From the NCBI GenBank assembly GCA_003577315.1, contig QEVK01000008.1, positions 1-64,000 of the forward strand: a stretch of 64,000 nucleotides of DNA, written 5' to 3'. Positions 27,727-35,499 of this stretch are shown here, in pieces. This stretch comes from Hyphomicrobiales bacterium (GTDB lineage: Bacteria; Pseudomonadota; Alphaproteobacteria; Rhizobiales; Rhizobiaceae). The stretch's first letter is position 1, and every line of letters begins with the position of its first letter. Position numbers and translations under genes: made by a program. Under the pieces are notes generated by a model, which had not been told where the DNA came from, did not search any database, and saw nothing but the letters and a program-made list of their open reading frames with translations.

Positions 27727-28902
27727 CTACCGTTCGCCGAAGGCGCGGGCGATCTGGCCGAGCATCAGGATCTCGAGCGCGGTGGCGTCGTCGTCGGAGG
27801 GGTCCGGGCGGCAGGCCGTCCTGGCGATGACGACGCGGCTTGTCGGGTCGACCCACAGCCACTGGCCGTGGATGCCGACCGCGGCGATACTGCCGCGGCG
27901 ATCGCCGACATCGTACCAGCAGGAGCGGTAGCGGCCTTCGGCGAACATGTCGGCGAAATTGCCCTCCACCCAGGCGCGGCGGTCGCCGTTCGCGCGCATG
28001 TCCTTTATCCAGCCTTGCGGCACGACCTCGACGCCGTTATGGGCGCGGCCGCCGTCGAGCACGAGCTGGCCGATGCGGGCGAGGTCGCGCGTGGTGATGC
28101 ACACGCCGCCGGCCGCGCGCGCCGTGCCGGCGCGGTCGACCGTGACATAGGCCGCGCCGCGCGCGCCCATCGGCTTCCACAGCCTCTCGGCCAGGTAGCG
28201 ATGATAGCGCATGCCGGCGGCGCGCTCGACGACGAGGCCGAGCAGGTCGGTGTTGGGCGAGGCGTAGCAGAAGCGGCGTCCGTGCCCGTGGCCGTTGCCG
28301 CCGAGCGTGGCGAGGAAGCCCTCCATCGTCTCCGGCCTCGCGCCCGCCGGCTCGGGATTCCACAGCATCGCGCGGCGGTAGCGGTCGAACGCGCCGCCAT
28401 GGTCGAGATACTCCTCGTCGAAGTCGAGATCGACCGTCATGTCGAGCAGGTCGCGCACGCGCGCCGTGGCGTAGGTCGAGCCGGCCATGGCCGGCACATA
28501 GGCCGTGACCGGCGCGTCCGGGTCCAGCCTGCCCTCGCCCGCCGCGATGCCGGCGAGCAGGCCGGTGATCGATTTCGAGATCGAGAAGACGAGATGCGGC
28601 CGCGCCGGGTCGGCAGTCTCGGCCAGCCACTCGGCGATCACCTTGCCGTCGCGCATGACCACGACATGGTCGGCATGGGAGCGCCGCATGTGGGCGAGCG
28701 CCGTGACCGCGCCGCCGTCGCGGTCGCGCAGGACGAGGCTTTCGAGAGCGGCCGGCCCGGGCGAGGCTTCCTCCGGCGCGCCCGGCCAGGCGATCATCGC
28801 CACCGGGACGAACTCGGACACGTGCTGGAAGCTGTAGCGGCTCGCCGGATGCAGCCGCCAGTCGGCCAGGGTGATGTCGGCGCGGCGCAGGTCGTCGGTC
28901 AT
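27727..28902 (-). CDS. Serine hydrolase of the beta-lactamase class C/esterase EstB type
   Basis: A 391-residue protein without a signal peptide. The nucleophile motif SxxK is in FSISKSITGLLAG, the Tyr motif is in FCYASPNTDLLG, and the late HGQWLWVDP replaces the usual KTG-type box. This set resembles 6-aminohexanoate-dimer hydrolases and EstB-like carboxylesterases. True beta-lactamase activity is unlikely given the cytosolic location. Start at 28902 (MTDDLRRAD). Confidence 0.82.
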   Translation of the reverse strand: MTDDLRRADITLADWRLHPASRYSFQHVSEFVPVAMIAWPGAPEEASPGPAALESLVLRDRDGGAVTALAHMRRSHADHVVVMRDGKVIAEWLAETADPARPHLVFSISKSITGLLAGIAAGEGRLDPDAPVTAYVPAMAGSTYATARVRDLLDMTVDLDFDEEYLDHGGAFDRYRRAMLWNPEPAGARPETMEGFLATLGGNGHGHGRRFCYASPNTDLLGLVVERAAGMRYHRYLAERLWKPMGARGAAYVTVDRAGTARAAGGVCITTRDLARIGQLVLDGGRAHNGVEVVPQGWIKDMRANGDRRAWVEGNFADMFAEGRYRSCWYDVGDRRGSIAAVGIHGQWLWVDPTSRVVIARTACRPDPSDDDATALEILMLGQIARAFGER

Positions 28903-28965
28903 TGCGTGGTCTCCCTTCCCCGCCGGCACCAGCCAGACCTGGGGGCCGAAGGCAAGCGCAAACGA

Positions 28966-28995
28966 CGAGGCCCGGCGGTTTCCCGCCGGGCCTCG
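28966..28995 (-). terminator. Stem-loop downstream of the porin gene
   Basis: CGAGGCCCGGCGG pairs with CCGCCGGGCCTCG across a TTTC loop, a perfect 13-bp stem placed about 40 bases after the porin stop codon on the minus strand. The T-run is short. Confidence 0.7.
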
Positions 28996-29033
28996 CCCAA
29001 ACCCGGGCGGCGCCTTGCGCCGCCGTCCGCGCC

Positions 29034-29744
29034 TCAGTTGCGGCGCAGGGCCGACCAGGACGTGTCGACCGAAAGGCTGACGACGAAGCGGCCGTGGTCG
29101 AAGTTCGAGTCGTGGTAGCGGCCGTCGATGGTGAAGGCGTCGGCGAAGGTGTAGGACAGGCCGACGTTCCAGTCGCGGCGGTCGTCGCCGCTGGTCAGCC
29201 ACTCGCCATAGGCGGCCGACAGGGTGACGTCATAGGGCAGCACCACCGCCGCGTTGACGACGCCATAGGTCGTCTCCCATTCAGGATCGTAGTAGATCTC
29301 GCCGCCGGCGGAGAACTGCTCGGTGAAGGTGTAGGTGGCCTTGGCGTAGAACTCGCCGCAACGGCAGTCGTCTCCGCTTGCGCTATAGACATACCGGGCA
29401 TAGCCGAGGTCGAGAGCCAGATTGCCGAATTCCGGCCGGATGCCGGCGTAGAAGTCGATCTCAAAATCGTCCTCCGGATCGATGCCCACGGTCGCCCCGT
29501 CGACCGACGAAGCCCAGATGCCGGCATAGAAGATGCCGTAGGACGGCTCGATATAGGCCTGGAACGCCGGCCCGTCGGACTGGTCCGCGCCGCGCGAGAT
29601 GTAGCGGCTGGTGACGGCGGCGCCGAAGGCGATGTCGAACTTCGACGCGATCTCTTCCTGGGTGGCGGCGTCATCGGCGGCGAAGGCCGTGGATGACAGG
29701 ACGGTTGCGGCCGCAAGGATGGCTGCGTGACGGATGAGCTTCAT
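29034..29744 (-). CDS. TorF-family putative porin (outer membrane beta-barrel)
   Basis: A 236-residue secreted protein: signal peptide MKLIRHAAILAAATVLSSTAFA, then alternating beta strands such as FDIAFGAAVTSRYISRGADQSDGPAFQAYIEP and FYAGIRPEFGNLALDLGYARYVY, typical of the Gcw_chp/TorF family. A CRC pair sits in one loop. The barrel ends with a hydrophobic strand near FVVSLSVDTSW. The transported solute is unknown. Monocistronic with its own terminator. Confidence 0.82.
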   Translation of the reverse strand: MKLIRHAAILAAATVLSSTAFAADDAATQEEIASKFDIAFGAAVTSRYISRGADQSDGPAFQAYIEPSYGIFYAGIWASSVDGATVGIDPEDDFEIDFYAGIRPEFGNLALDLGYARYVYSASGDDCRCGEFYAKATYTFTEQFSAGGEIYYDPEWETTYGVVNAAVVLPYDVTLSAAYGEWLTSGDDRRDWNVGLSYTFADAFTIDGRYHDSNFDHGRFVVSLSVDTSWSALRRN

Positions 29745-30118
29745 GGTCCCCTCGAACGAATTGATCCCGTATTCCCCCGAACGACGGGCCGCCCGCTGCG
29801 ACGCATCGCTCTCGTGCTTCGAGAGTTATCCACAGCCGCGCCCTTCGCAACGGGTTTCGCAGGCAGGCAGGGCGGCGGCAAAGAATTGCGGCGGAACCGT
29901 TGCACAAATGTGTCAGTCGCTTGCCCAAACCGCGTGCAGAGCGCCCCGGACGCCCATCGCGAAGGCAGGCGCTGCCTGCCAAACGGGCGCTTCATCCGTG
30001 CCGCGGCCTGCCCTGCCCCCGCCGCCCGGCCGGCGACGGCGAAAGTGATTCGCCGGCCTCTCGCACGCGGCCTTGCGGGTGTATTCTTCGGCGGGGCCAC
30101 ATATTGCCCCTTGAATTA
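29745..30118. other. Long intergenic region with a perfect DnaA box
   Basis: The gap between the porin and the TetR gene has no convincing coding frame. TTATCCACA at 29826-29834 is a perfect match to the DnaA-box consensus. The CAGGCGCTGCCTG palindrome near 29967-29979 is the only other clear symmetry. A single box is not enough to suggest an origin. Confidence 0.4.
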
Positions 30119-30137
30119 ATTGAACGCTCGTTTTAAT
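30119..30137. promoter_or_regulatory. Probable operator of the TetR regulator
   Basis: ATTGAACGCTCGTTTTAAT contains the palindrome AACG-CT-CGTT and stands out as AT-rich directly upstream of the TetR gene. It lies 21 bp before the start codon with the AAGGGAGG ribosome-binding site between. Autoregulation of the leucine-degradation operon is inferred from position. Confidence 0.5.
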
Positions 30138-30157
30138 AGATCACCAAGGGAGGAACC

Positions 30158-30805
30158 ATGGCACGCACCGCAGGCTCGGACGGGGAAAGGACGCACGCCG
30201 CCATCCGCGAGGCGGCCGTCGACCTCATCGCCCGCTTCGGCTACGAGGCGATGTCGATGCGCCAGCTCGCGGCCGAGGTCGGCGTGCAGGTCGCCGCGCT
30301 CTACCGCTATTTCCCGACCAAGGAAGACCTGCTGTTCTCGCTGATGAACGAGCACATGGAGGCGCTGCTGCAAAGCTGGGAGGCGGCGCGGCCGGCGACC
30401 GGCGATCCCGTGCGGCGGCTGGCTGCCTTCGTGCGCAACCACATCGAGTTCCACGTCGCGCGCCGGCACGCCACCCATGTCAACAACATGGAGCTGCGCG
30501 CGCTGTCGCACGAGAAGCTGAGCGCGATCCTGCGCCTGCGCGGCAGCTACGAGAAGGAGCTGCGCCGCATCCTGCGCGAGGGCGCGGAGCAGGGCCTGTT
30601 CACCGTCGGCGACGTGGCGCTGACGGCGATGGCGATCATCCAGATGACGACGGGCGTCATCGTCTGGTTCCGGCCCGACGAGCGCCTTTCCGTCCAGGAA
30701 GTGGCCGATACCTATCACGACATGACGATGCGCCTCGTAGGCGCGCGCAAGCAAGACAGGGAGGATGTCCATGTACGATCACGTCATGAACTTCGGGCTT
30801 GGTGA
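30158..30805 (+). CDS. TetR family regulator of the leucine-degradation operon
   Basis: A 215-residue TetR-type repressor. The helix-turn-helix is at about residues 15-60 ([28 protein letters not shown]). The C-terminal ligand-binding part is all-helical and typical of acyl-CoA-responsive members. Its 3' end overlaps the isovaleryl-CoA dehydrogenase start by 35 bp, which ties it to that operon. Acyl-CoA intermediates of leucine breakdown are the likely inducers, by inference. Confidence 0.88.
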   Translation: MARTAGSDGERTHAAIREAAVDLIARFGYEAMSMRQLAAEVGVQVAALYRYFPTKEDLLFSLMNEHMEALLQSWEAARPATGDPVRRLAAFVRNHIEFHVARRHATHVNNMELRALSHEKLSAILRLRGSYEKELRRILREGAEQGLFTVGDVALTAMAIIQMTTGVIVWFRPDERLSVQEVADTYHDMTMRLVGARKQDREDVHVRSRHELRAW

Positions 30806-31934
30806 GGAGATAGAGGCGCTGCGCGACACGGTGCGCCGCTTCGCGGCCGAGCGCATCGCGCCGGTCGCCGCCGAGACCGACCGCGGCAACGACTTCCCCG
30901 CCCATCTGTGGCAGGAGATGGGCGCGCTCGGCCTGCTCGGCATGACGGCCGACCCCGACCATGGCGGCACCGGCATGGGCTATCTCGCCCATGTCGTGGC
31001 GATGGAGGAAATCTCGCGCGCCTCCGCCTCGGTCGGCCTGTCCTACGGCGCGCATTCCAATTTGTGCGTCAACCAGATCAACCGCTGGGGCACGCCCGAG
31101 CAGAAGCAGAAGTACCTGCCCGCCCTGTGCGCCGGCACCACAGTGGGCGCGCTCGCCATGTCGGAGCCGGGCGCGGGCTCCGACGTGGTGTCGCTGCGGC
31201 TGCGCGCGGAAAAGAAGAACGACCGCTTCGTGCTCAACGGCTCCAAGATGTGGATCACCAACGGGCCGGAGGCCGGCACGCTGGTGGTCTACGCCAAGAC
31301 CGACCCCGAGCGGCACTCGCGCGGCATCACCGCCTTCATCGTCGAGCGCGGGATGGCCGGCTTCTCCGTGGCGCAGAAGCTCGACAAGCTCGGCATGCGC
31401 GGCTCCAACACCGGCGAGCTGGTGTTCGACAATGTCGAGGTGCCGTTCGAGAACGTGCTGCACGAGGAGGGACGCGGCGTCGAGGTGCTGATGTCGGGCC
31501 TCGACTACGAGCGCGTGGTGCTGTCGGGCGGGCCGCTCGGCATCATGGCGGCGGCGATGGACGTGGCCGTGCCCTACACGCAGGAGCGCAGGCAGTTCGG
31601 CCAGCCGATCGGCGCCTTCCAGCTCGTGCAGGGCAAGCTCGCCGACATGTACACGACGATGAACGCCTGCCGCGCCTATGTCTACGCGGTGGCGGCGGCC
31701 TGCGACCGCAAGGAGACGACGCGCAAGGATGCGGCCGGCTGCATCCTCTATTCGGCCGAGAAGGCGACGCAGGTGGCGCTCGACGCCATCCAGCTTCTGG
31801 GCGGCAACGGCTACATCAACGACTATCCGACCGGCAGGCTGTTGCGCGACGCCAAGCTCTACGAGATCGGCGCCGGCACCAGCGAAATCCGCCGCTGGCT
31901 GATCGGCCGCGAGATGATGAGCGAGGGTGTCTAG
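30771..31934 (+). CDS. Isovaleryl-CoA dehydrogenase
   Basis: A 387-residue FAD-dependent acyl-CoA dehydrogenase. The segment [17 protein letters not shown] carries the catalytic Glu in the position peculiar to isovaleryl-CoA dehydrogenases, and the family C-terminus [18 protein letters not shown] is intact, as are [12 protein letters not shown] and [10 protein letters not shown]. It oxidises isovaleryl-CoA to 3-methylcrotonyl-CoA, passing electrons to ETF and then to the ETF-ubiquinone oxidoreductase encoded at 43.3 kb. The ATG at 30771 is preferred over that at 30765, which is too close to AGGGAGG. Confidence 0.94.
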   Translation: MYDHVMNFGLGEEIEALRDTVRRFAAERIAPVAAETDRGNDFPAHLWQEMGALGLLGMTADPDHGGTGMGYLAHVVAMEEISRASASVGLSYGAHSNLCVNQINRWGTPEQKQKYLPALCAGTTVGALAMSEPGAGSDVVSLRLRAEKKNDRFVLNGSKMWITNGPEAGTLVVYAKTDPERHSRGITAFIVERGMAGFSVAQKLDKLGMRGSNTGELVFDNVEVPFENVLHEEGRGVEVLMSGLDYERVVLSGGPLGIMAAAMDVAVPYTQERRQFGQPIGAFQLVQGKLADMYTTMNACRAYVYAVAAACDRKETTRKDAAGCILYSAEKATQVALDAIQLLGGNGYINDYPTGRLLRDAKLYEIGAGTSEIRRWLIGREMMSEGV

Positions 31935-31966
31935 ATATTGACATTTATATAAACCAATGACATTTT

Positions 31967-31984
31967 CTTTCTATACCTAGAAAG
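31967..31984. promoter_or_regulatory. Inverted repeat upstream of the toxin-antitoxin pair
   Basis: CTTTCTA-TACC-TAGAAAG is a perfect 7-bp inverted repeat overlapping the ribosome-binding site of the antitoxin. The whole 60-bp gap is AT-rich (TTGACATTTATATAA nearby) and differs sharply from its surroundings. It fits an autoregulatory operator of an AbrB-type antitoxin. Confidence 0.55.
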
Positions 31985-31994
31985 GAGAATGGAC

Positions 31995-32486
31995 ATGCCA
32001 GCATCCGGTGCTCGGATTTCGCGGCCCTCACCCGGCACCAGTACCGGGCGCGTGTGGGAGATCGCCGAGGAAATCACCCGGGCGAACGGTCGCCGGGCGA
32101 CGCGCTCGGAGGTCATCAAGAGGTTCCAGGAAGAGGGCGGCAACTACAATACCGCCAGCACACAATATCACCATTGGAAGACCCGGTATGACGCGAAGCA
32201 TGCCGAGGCGACCTTGCCAGCCGCGTCCGCGCAGCCCCTTTCCGTTCAGGTCAAGGAGGCTGGCCGCATCGTCCTGCCGGCCGAACTGCGCTCGGCGCTC
32301 GGCATCGCGGAAGGCGATACGCTGGCGGCGCAGATCGTCGACGGCGAGATAAGGCTGACGCCCCTGCAAACCGCAATCCGCAGGGCGCAGGAACTGGTGC
32401 GCAAATACGTGCCGGCCGACGTCAGCCTCGTCGACCAGCTCATCGAGGAGCGCCGCAGGGAAGCGGCGTCCGAGGGATCGGCGTGA
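31995..32486 (+). CDS. Antitoxin: AbrB/SpoVT domain with an extra N-terminal domain
   Basis: A 163-residue protein. The swapped-hairpin AbrB/SpoVT DNA-binding domain is at about residues 75-120 (VKEAGRIVLPAELRSALGIAEGD), followed by a helical toxin-binding tail. The N-terminal about 60 residues, GRVWEIAEEITRANGRRATR...NTASTQYHHWKTRY, form an additional helical domain that is not part of simple VapB antitoxins. The ATG at 31995 is preferred over 31989 because of its distance from AAAGGAG. It overlaps the toxin gene by four bases. Confidence 0.85.
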   Translation: MPASGARISRPSPGTSTGRVWEIAEEITRANGRRATRSEVIKRFQEEGGNYNTASTQYHHWKTRYDAKHAEATLPAASAQPLSVQVKEAGRIVLPAELRSALGIAEGDTLAAQIVDGEIRLTPLQTAIRRAQELVRKYVPADVSLVDQLIEERRREAASEGSA

Positions 32487-32863
32487 AGTATGTCCTCGAC
32501 GCTTCCGCCGTGCTGGCGGTCCTCAACAGCGAGCCCGGCGCGGATGTCGTCGCCGGGCGGCTTGCCAACGGCATCATGAGCACGATCAACGCGGTCGAGG
32601 TGGGCACCAAGCTGGTCGACGGCGGCATGACGCATGAAGCCGCGAGCCAGGCCATGAGTCTCCTGCGCCTTCCGCTCGCCGATTTCGACGGGCAGCTCGC
32701 CGCGGCTTCCGTAGCCCTTCGCCGGCCGACCGAAGCAGCCGGCCTCTCGCTCGCCGACCGCGCCTGCCTCGCGCTCGCCCTGCGCGAGAATGCGACCGCG
32801 GTGACGGCGGACCGCGCATGGGCGCGGGTCGATGTCGGCTGCAAGATCGAACTCATTCGCTAG
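32483..32863 (+). CDS. VapC-type PIN-domain toxin ribonuclease
   Basis: A 126-residue PIN-domain protein. The four acidic active-site residues are visible in [32 protein letters not shown] and VTADRAW. VapC toxins cut specific RNAs, often initiator tRNA. The GTG start overlaps the antitoxin stop (GTGA). It ends only 10 bp before the carboxylase subunit gene, so the pair is embedded in the operon transcript. Confidence 0.92.
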   Translation: MKYVLDASAVLAVLNSEPGADVVAGRLANGIMSTINAVEVGTKLVDGGMTHEAASQAMSLLRLPLADFDGQLAAASVALRRPTEAAGLSLADRACLALALRENATAVTADRAWARVDVGCKIELIR

Positions 32864-32873
32864 GGAGAACACG

Positions 32874-34481
32874 TTGCCCGCACTCCAGTCGCAGATTTCG
32901 CCCGCCTCCGAAACGTTCAAGGCCAATGCCGGGCGCATGCGCCAGCTCGTGGCCGACATCGCCGACAAGGCCGCCACGGTCGAGCGCGGCGGCAGCGAGG
33001 AGGCGCGCCAGCGCCACGTCTCGCGCGGCAAGCTGCTGCCGCGCGAGAGGCTGGCGCAGCTTCTCGACACCGGCTCGCCCTTCCTCGAGATCGGGCAGTT
33101 CGCGGCGTGGGGAATGTATGGCGGCGACATCGCGTCTGCCGGCATCATCACCGGCATCGGTCGCGTCGAGGGCACGGAATGCGTCGTCGTCGTCAACGAC
33201 GCCACGGTGAAGGGCGGCACCTACTATCCGCTGACCGTCAAGAAGCACCTGCGCGCGCAGGAGATCGCGCGCGAGAACAACCTGCCCTGCATCTATCTCG
33301 TCGATTCCGGCGGCGCCAACCTGCCCAACCAGGACGAGGTGTTCCCCGACCGCGAGCATTTCGGCCGCATCTTCTTCAACCAGGCCAACATGTCGGCGGC
33401 CGGCATCCCGCAGATCGCCTGCGTCATGGGCTCGTGCACCGCCGGCGGCGCCTATGTGCCGGCGATGTCGGACGAGACGATCATGGTGCGCAAGCAGGCC
33501 ACGATCTTCCTCGGCGGGCCGCCGCTGGTGAAGGCGGCGACCGGCGAGGAGGTGAGCGCCGAGGACCTCGGCGGGGCCGACCTGCACACGCGCGAATCGG
33601 GCGTTGCCGACCACTACGCCACCGACGACACCCATGCGCTGGCCATCGTGCGGCGCATCGTCAAAAACCTGAATCGGACCAAGCGGATCGGGCTGGCGCT
33701 GAAGAAACCGATTCAGCCGCTTTACGCGCCGGATGAGATCCACGGCGTGGTGCCGGCGGACCTGCGCCAGCCCTACGACGTGCGCGAGGTGATCGCGCGC
33801 ATCGTCGACGGCTCGGAGTTCGACGAGTTCAAGCAGAACTACGGCACCACGCTCGTCACCGGCTTCGCGCATCTGCACGGCATGCCGGTCGGCATCCTCG
33901 GCAACAACGGCGTGCTGTTCTCGGAAAGCGCGGTCAAGGGCGCGCATTTCATCGAGCTGTGCTGCCAGCGCAAGATTCCGCTGATCTTCCTGCAGAACAT
34001 CACCGGCTTCATGGTCGGCCGCAAGTACGAGGCCGGCGGCATCGCCAAGGACGGGGCCAAGCTGGTGACGGCGGTGGCGACCGCCCGGGTGCCGAAGCTC
34101 ACCGTCATCGTCGGCGGCTCGTTCGGCGCCGGCAATTACGGCATGTGCGGGCGCGCCTATTCGCCGCGCTTCCTGTGGATGTGGCCGAATGCGCGCATCT
34201 CGGTGATGGGCGGCGAGCAGGCCGCCACCGTGCTCGCCATGGTCAAGCGCGAGGGCATCGAGAGGAAGGGCGGCACCTGGAGCGCCGAGGAGGAGGCCGA
34301 GTTCAGGCGCCCGACGCTGGAGAAGTACGAGCGCGAGGGCCATCCGCTCTATTCGTCGGCGCGGCTGTGGGACGACGGCATTATCGACCCGGCGCGCACG
34401 CGCGAGGTGCTGGCGCTGTCGCTGTCGGCCGCGCTCAACGCGCCCGTCCCCGACACGAAGTTCGGCGTGTTCAGGATGTAG
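32874..34481 (+). CDS. 3-Methylcrotonyl-CoA carboxylase, beta (carboxyltransferase) subunit
   Basis: A 535-residue carboxyltransferase. The first methionine in frame is far upstream, so the TTG at 32874 with AGGGAGAA nine bases before is the best start, giving [15 protein letters not shown]. Blocks seen are [48 protein letters not shown] and [22 protein letters not shown]. It transfers carboxylate from biotin to 3-methylcrotonyl-CoA to give 3-methylglutaconyl-CoA. The partner biotin subunit lies 1 kb downstream. Confidence 0.94.
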   Translation: MPALQSQISPASETFKANAGRMRQLVADIADKAATVERGGSEEARQRHVSRGKLLPRERLAQLLDTGSPFLEIGQFAAWGMYGGDIASAGIITGIGRVEGTECVVVVNDATVKGGTYYPLTVKKHLRAQEIARENNLPCIYLVDSGGANLPNQDEVFPDREHFGRIFFNQANMSAAGIPQIACVMGSCTAGGAYVPAMSDETIMVRKQATIFLGGPPLVKAATGEEVSAEDLGGADLHTRESGVADHYATDDTHALAIVRRIVKNLNRTKRIGLALKKPIQPLYAPDEIHGVVPADLRQPYDVREVIARIVDGSEFDEFKQNYGTTLVTGFAHLHGMPVGILGNNGVLFSESAVKGAHFIELCCQRKIPLIFLQNITGFMVGRKYEAGGIAKDGAKLVTAVATARVPKLTVIVGGSFGAGNYGMCGRAYSPRFLWMWPNARISVMGGEQAATVLAMVKREGIERKGGTWSAEEEAEFRRPTLEKYEREGHPLYSSARLWDDGIIDPARTREVLALSLSAALNAPVPDTKFGVFRM

Positions 34482-34540
34482 GGACAGACGCGCAGACCCG
34501 TTGACCGCAGATGGCCGAATGCGATAGGCACATGATCGAG

Positions 34541-34617
34541 GCACCCGTAGCTCAGCTGGATAGAGTGCTGCCCTCCGAAGGCAGAGGTCACAGGTTCGAA
34601 TCCTGTCGGGTGCGCCA
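34541..34617 (+). tRNA. tRNA-Arg (anticodon CCG)
   Basis: A 77-nt tRNA with encoded CCA. It reads GCACCCGTAGCTCAGC at the 5' end, an anticodon loop CTCCGAA giving CCG, T-loop GGTTCGAATCC and an acceptor GGGTGC. It decodes CGG and sits between the two carboxylase genes. Confidence 0.95.
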
Positions 34618-34756
34618 GTTTTCCTTGCTCACGCTGTCGCGGCCTGCGGCCGCTTCGCTCCGCAAGGGGCGCCGGACGACCGGCGACGGGCGGACGCCCT
34701 TGCGAACCCTGCGGGTTCGGAAGGGTCCGGCTCAACCAGCGCCTTCGTCTTCCCGC

Positions 34757-35356
34757 TCAGCCGCCATTGACCAGCGCCAGGATCAGGCGATGGACGTTGC
34801 CGCCCTCGCGCATCTCCTCGCGGTCAAAGTCGCGGCTTTTCTGCCGCTGCTCCTGCGACAGCGCGCCGAGCCTGGCCTGCAACGCCTCGCGCACCTTCTT
34901 GCAGCCGGGATCGTCCGGCGCGTTGAGGCCGACCGACACCGCCTCGATCCGCCGCACCATGTCGACGATGATGTCGCCGTGGATCTTCTCGTGAGCCGCG
35001 ATCCCGTCGAGGAAGGTCTGCCATGCCCGCTTCGTGGCGGCGGGCAGGTCGCCGGCCGCCCTGGGCAGGCGGTAGGTGATGGTCAGGCTCGGCCGCGCCG
35101 ATGCGAGCGTGCAGGAGCCGTCGGCTTGCGGGCGGTAGTCGCGCGACCACAGAAGCTTGAAATCCGTGTAGGCGATGGCCCGGCCGACGCCGACCAGCGG
35201 CCCGTTCTCGCCGATCGAGCGGTAGAGCTCGATGCCGGAGCGGCCGGAGACGCGGTAGTGCTCGACGCGCTCCACCGGCTTCCAGTCGGCATGGGAGGGG
35301 GCCGGCCAGCCCGCGAGCGCGCAGGCGGCGGCAAGGATGCGCAGGCGTCGTGTCAT
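34757..35356 (-). CDS. Secreted DUF922 protein, predicted zinc protease
   Basis: A 199-residue secreted protein with a signal peptide MTRRLRILAAACALAGWPAPSHA. The DUF922 domain includes the HExxH motif HEKIHGDIIVDM, and Cys residues in GSCTL and DPGCKK. Such proteins are predicted secreted zinc-dependent proteases without a known substrate. It lies on the opposite strand between the two carboxylase subunit genes. The start at 35356 places the signal peptide at the N-terminus. Confidence 0.85.
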   Translation of the reverse strand: MTRRLRILAAACALAGWPAPSHADWKPVERVEHYRVSGRSGIELYRSIGENGPLVGVGRAIAYTDFKLLWSRDYRPQADGSCTLASARPSLTITYRLPRAAGDLPAATKRAWQTFLDGIAAHEKIHGDIIVDMVRRIEAVSVGLNAPDDPGCKKVREALQARLGALSQEQRQKSRDFDREEMREGGNVHRLILALVNGG

Positions 35357-35499
35357 CGTCTCTCCCGGATCGTGGCCGGCCGCCACGGTAGAAGCAAAGC
35401 GGCCGCGACCGCAACCGTCCTTGCCGCCCGCCATGCGACGAGCGCCGGATGGCGCGGCCGTTCGCGCACTGTGTCCAGCCCTCCACCAGAGGAAAGCCG

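Noticed and set aside
27727..28902. Antibiotic-resistance beta-lactamase
   Set aside because: No signal peptide and an HGQWLW segment in place of the KTG-type box; an esterase or amide hydrolase is more likely.
29826..29834. Replication origin
   Set aside because: Only one DnaA box, no AT-rich unwinding element or origin-linked gene such as hemE or dnaA nearby.
34618..34756. Attachment-site repeat after tRNA-Arg
   Set aside because: No copy of the tRNA 3' end was seen within the window, and no integrase.
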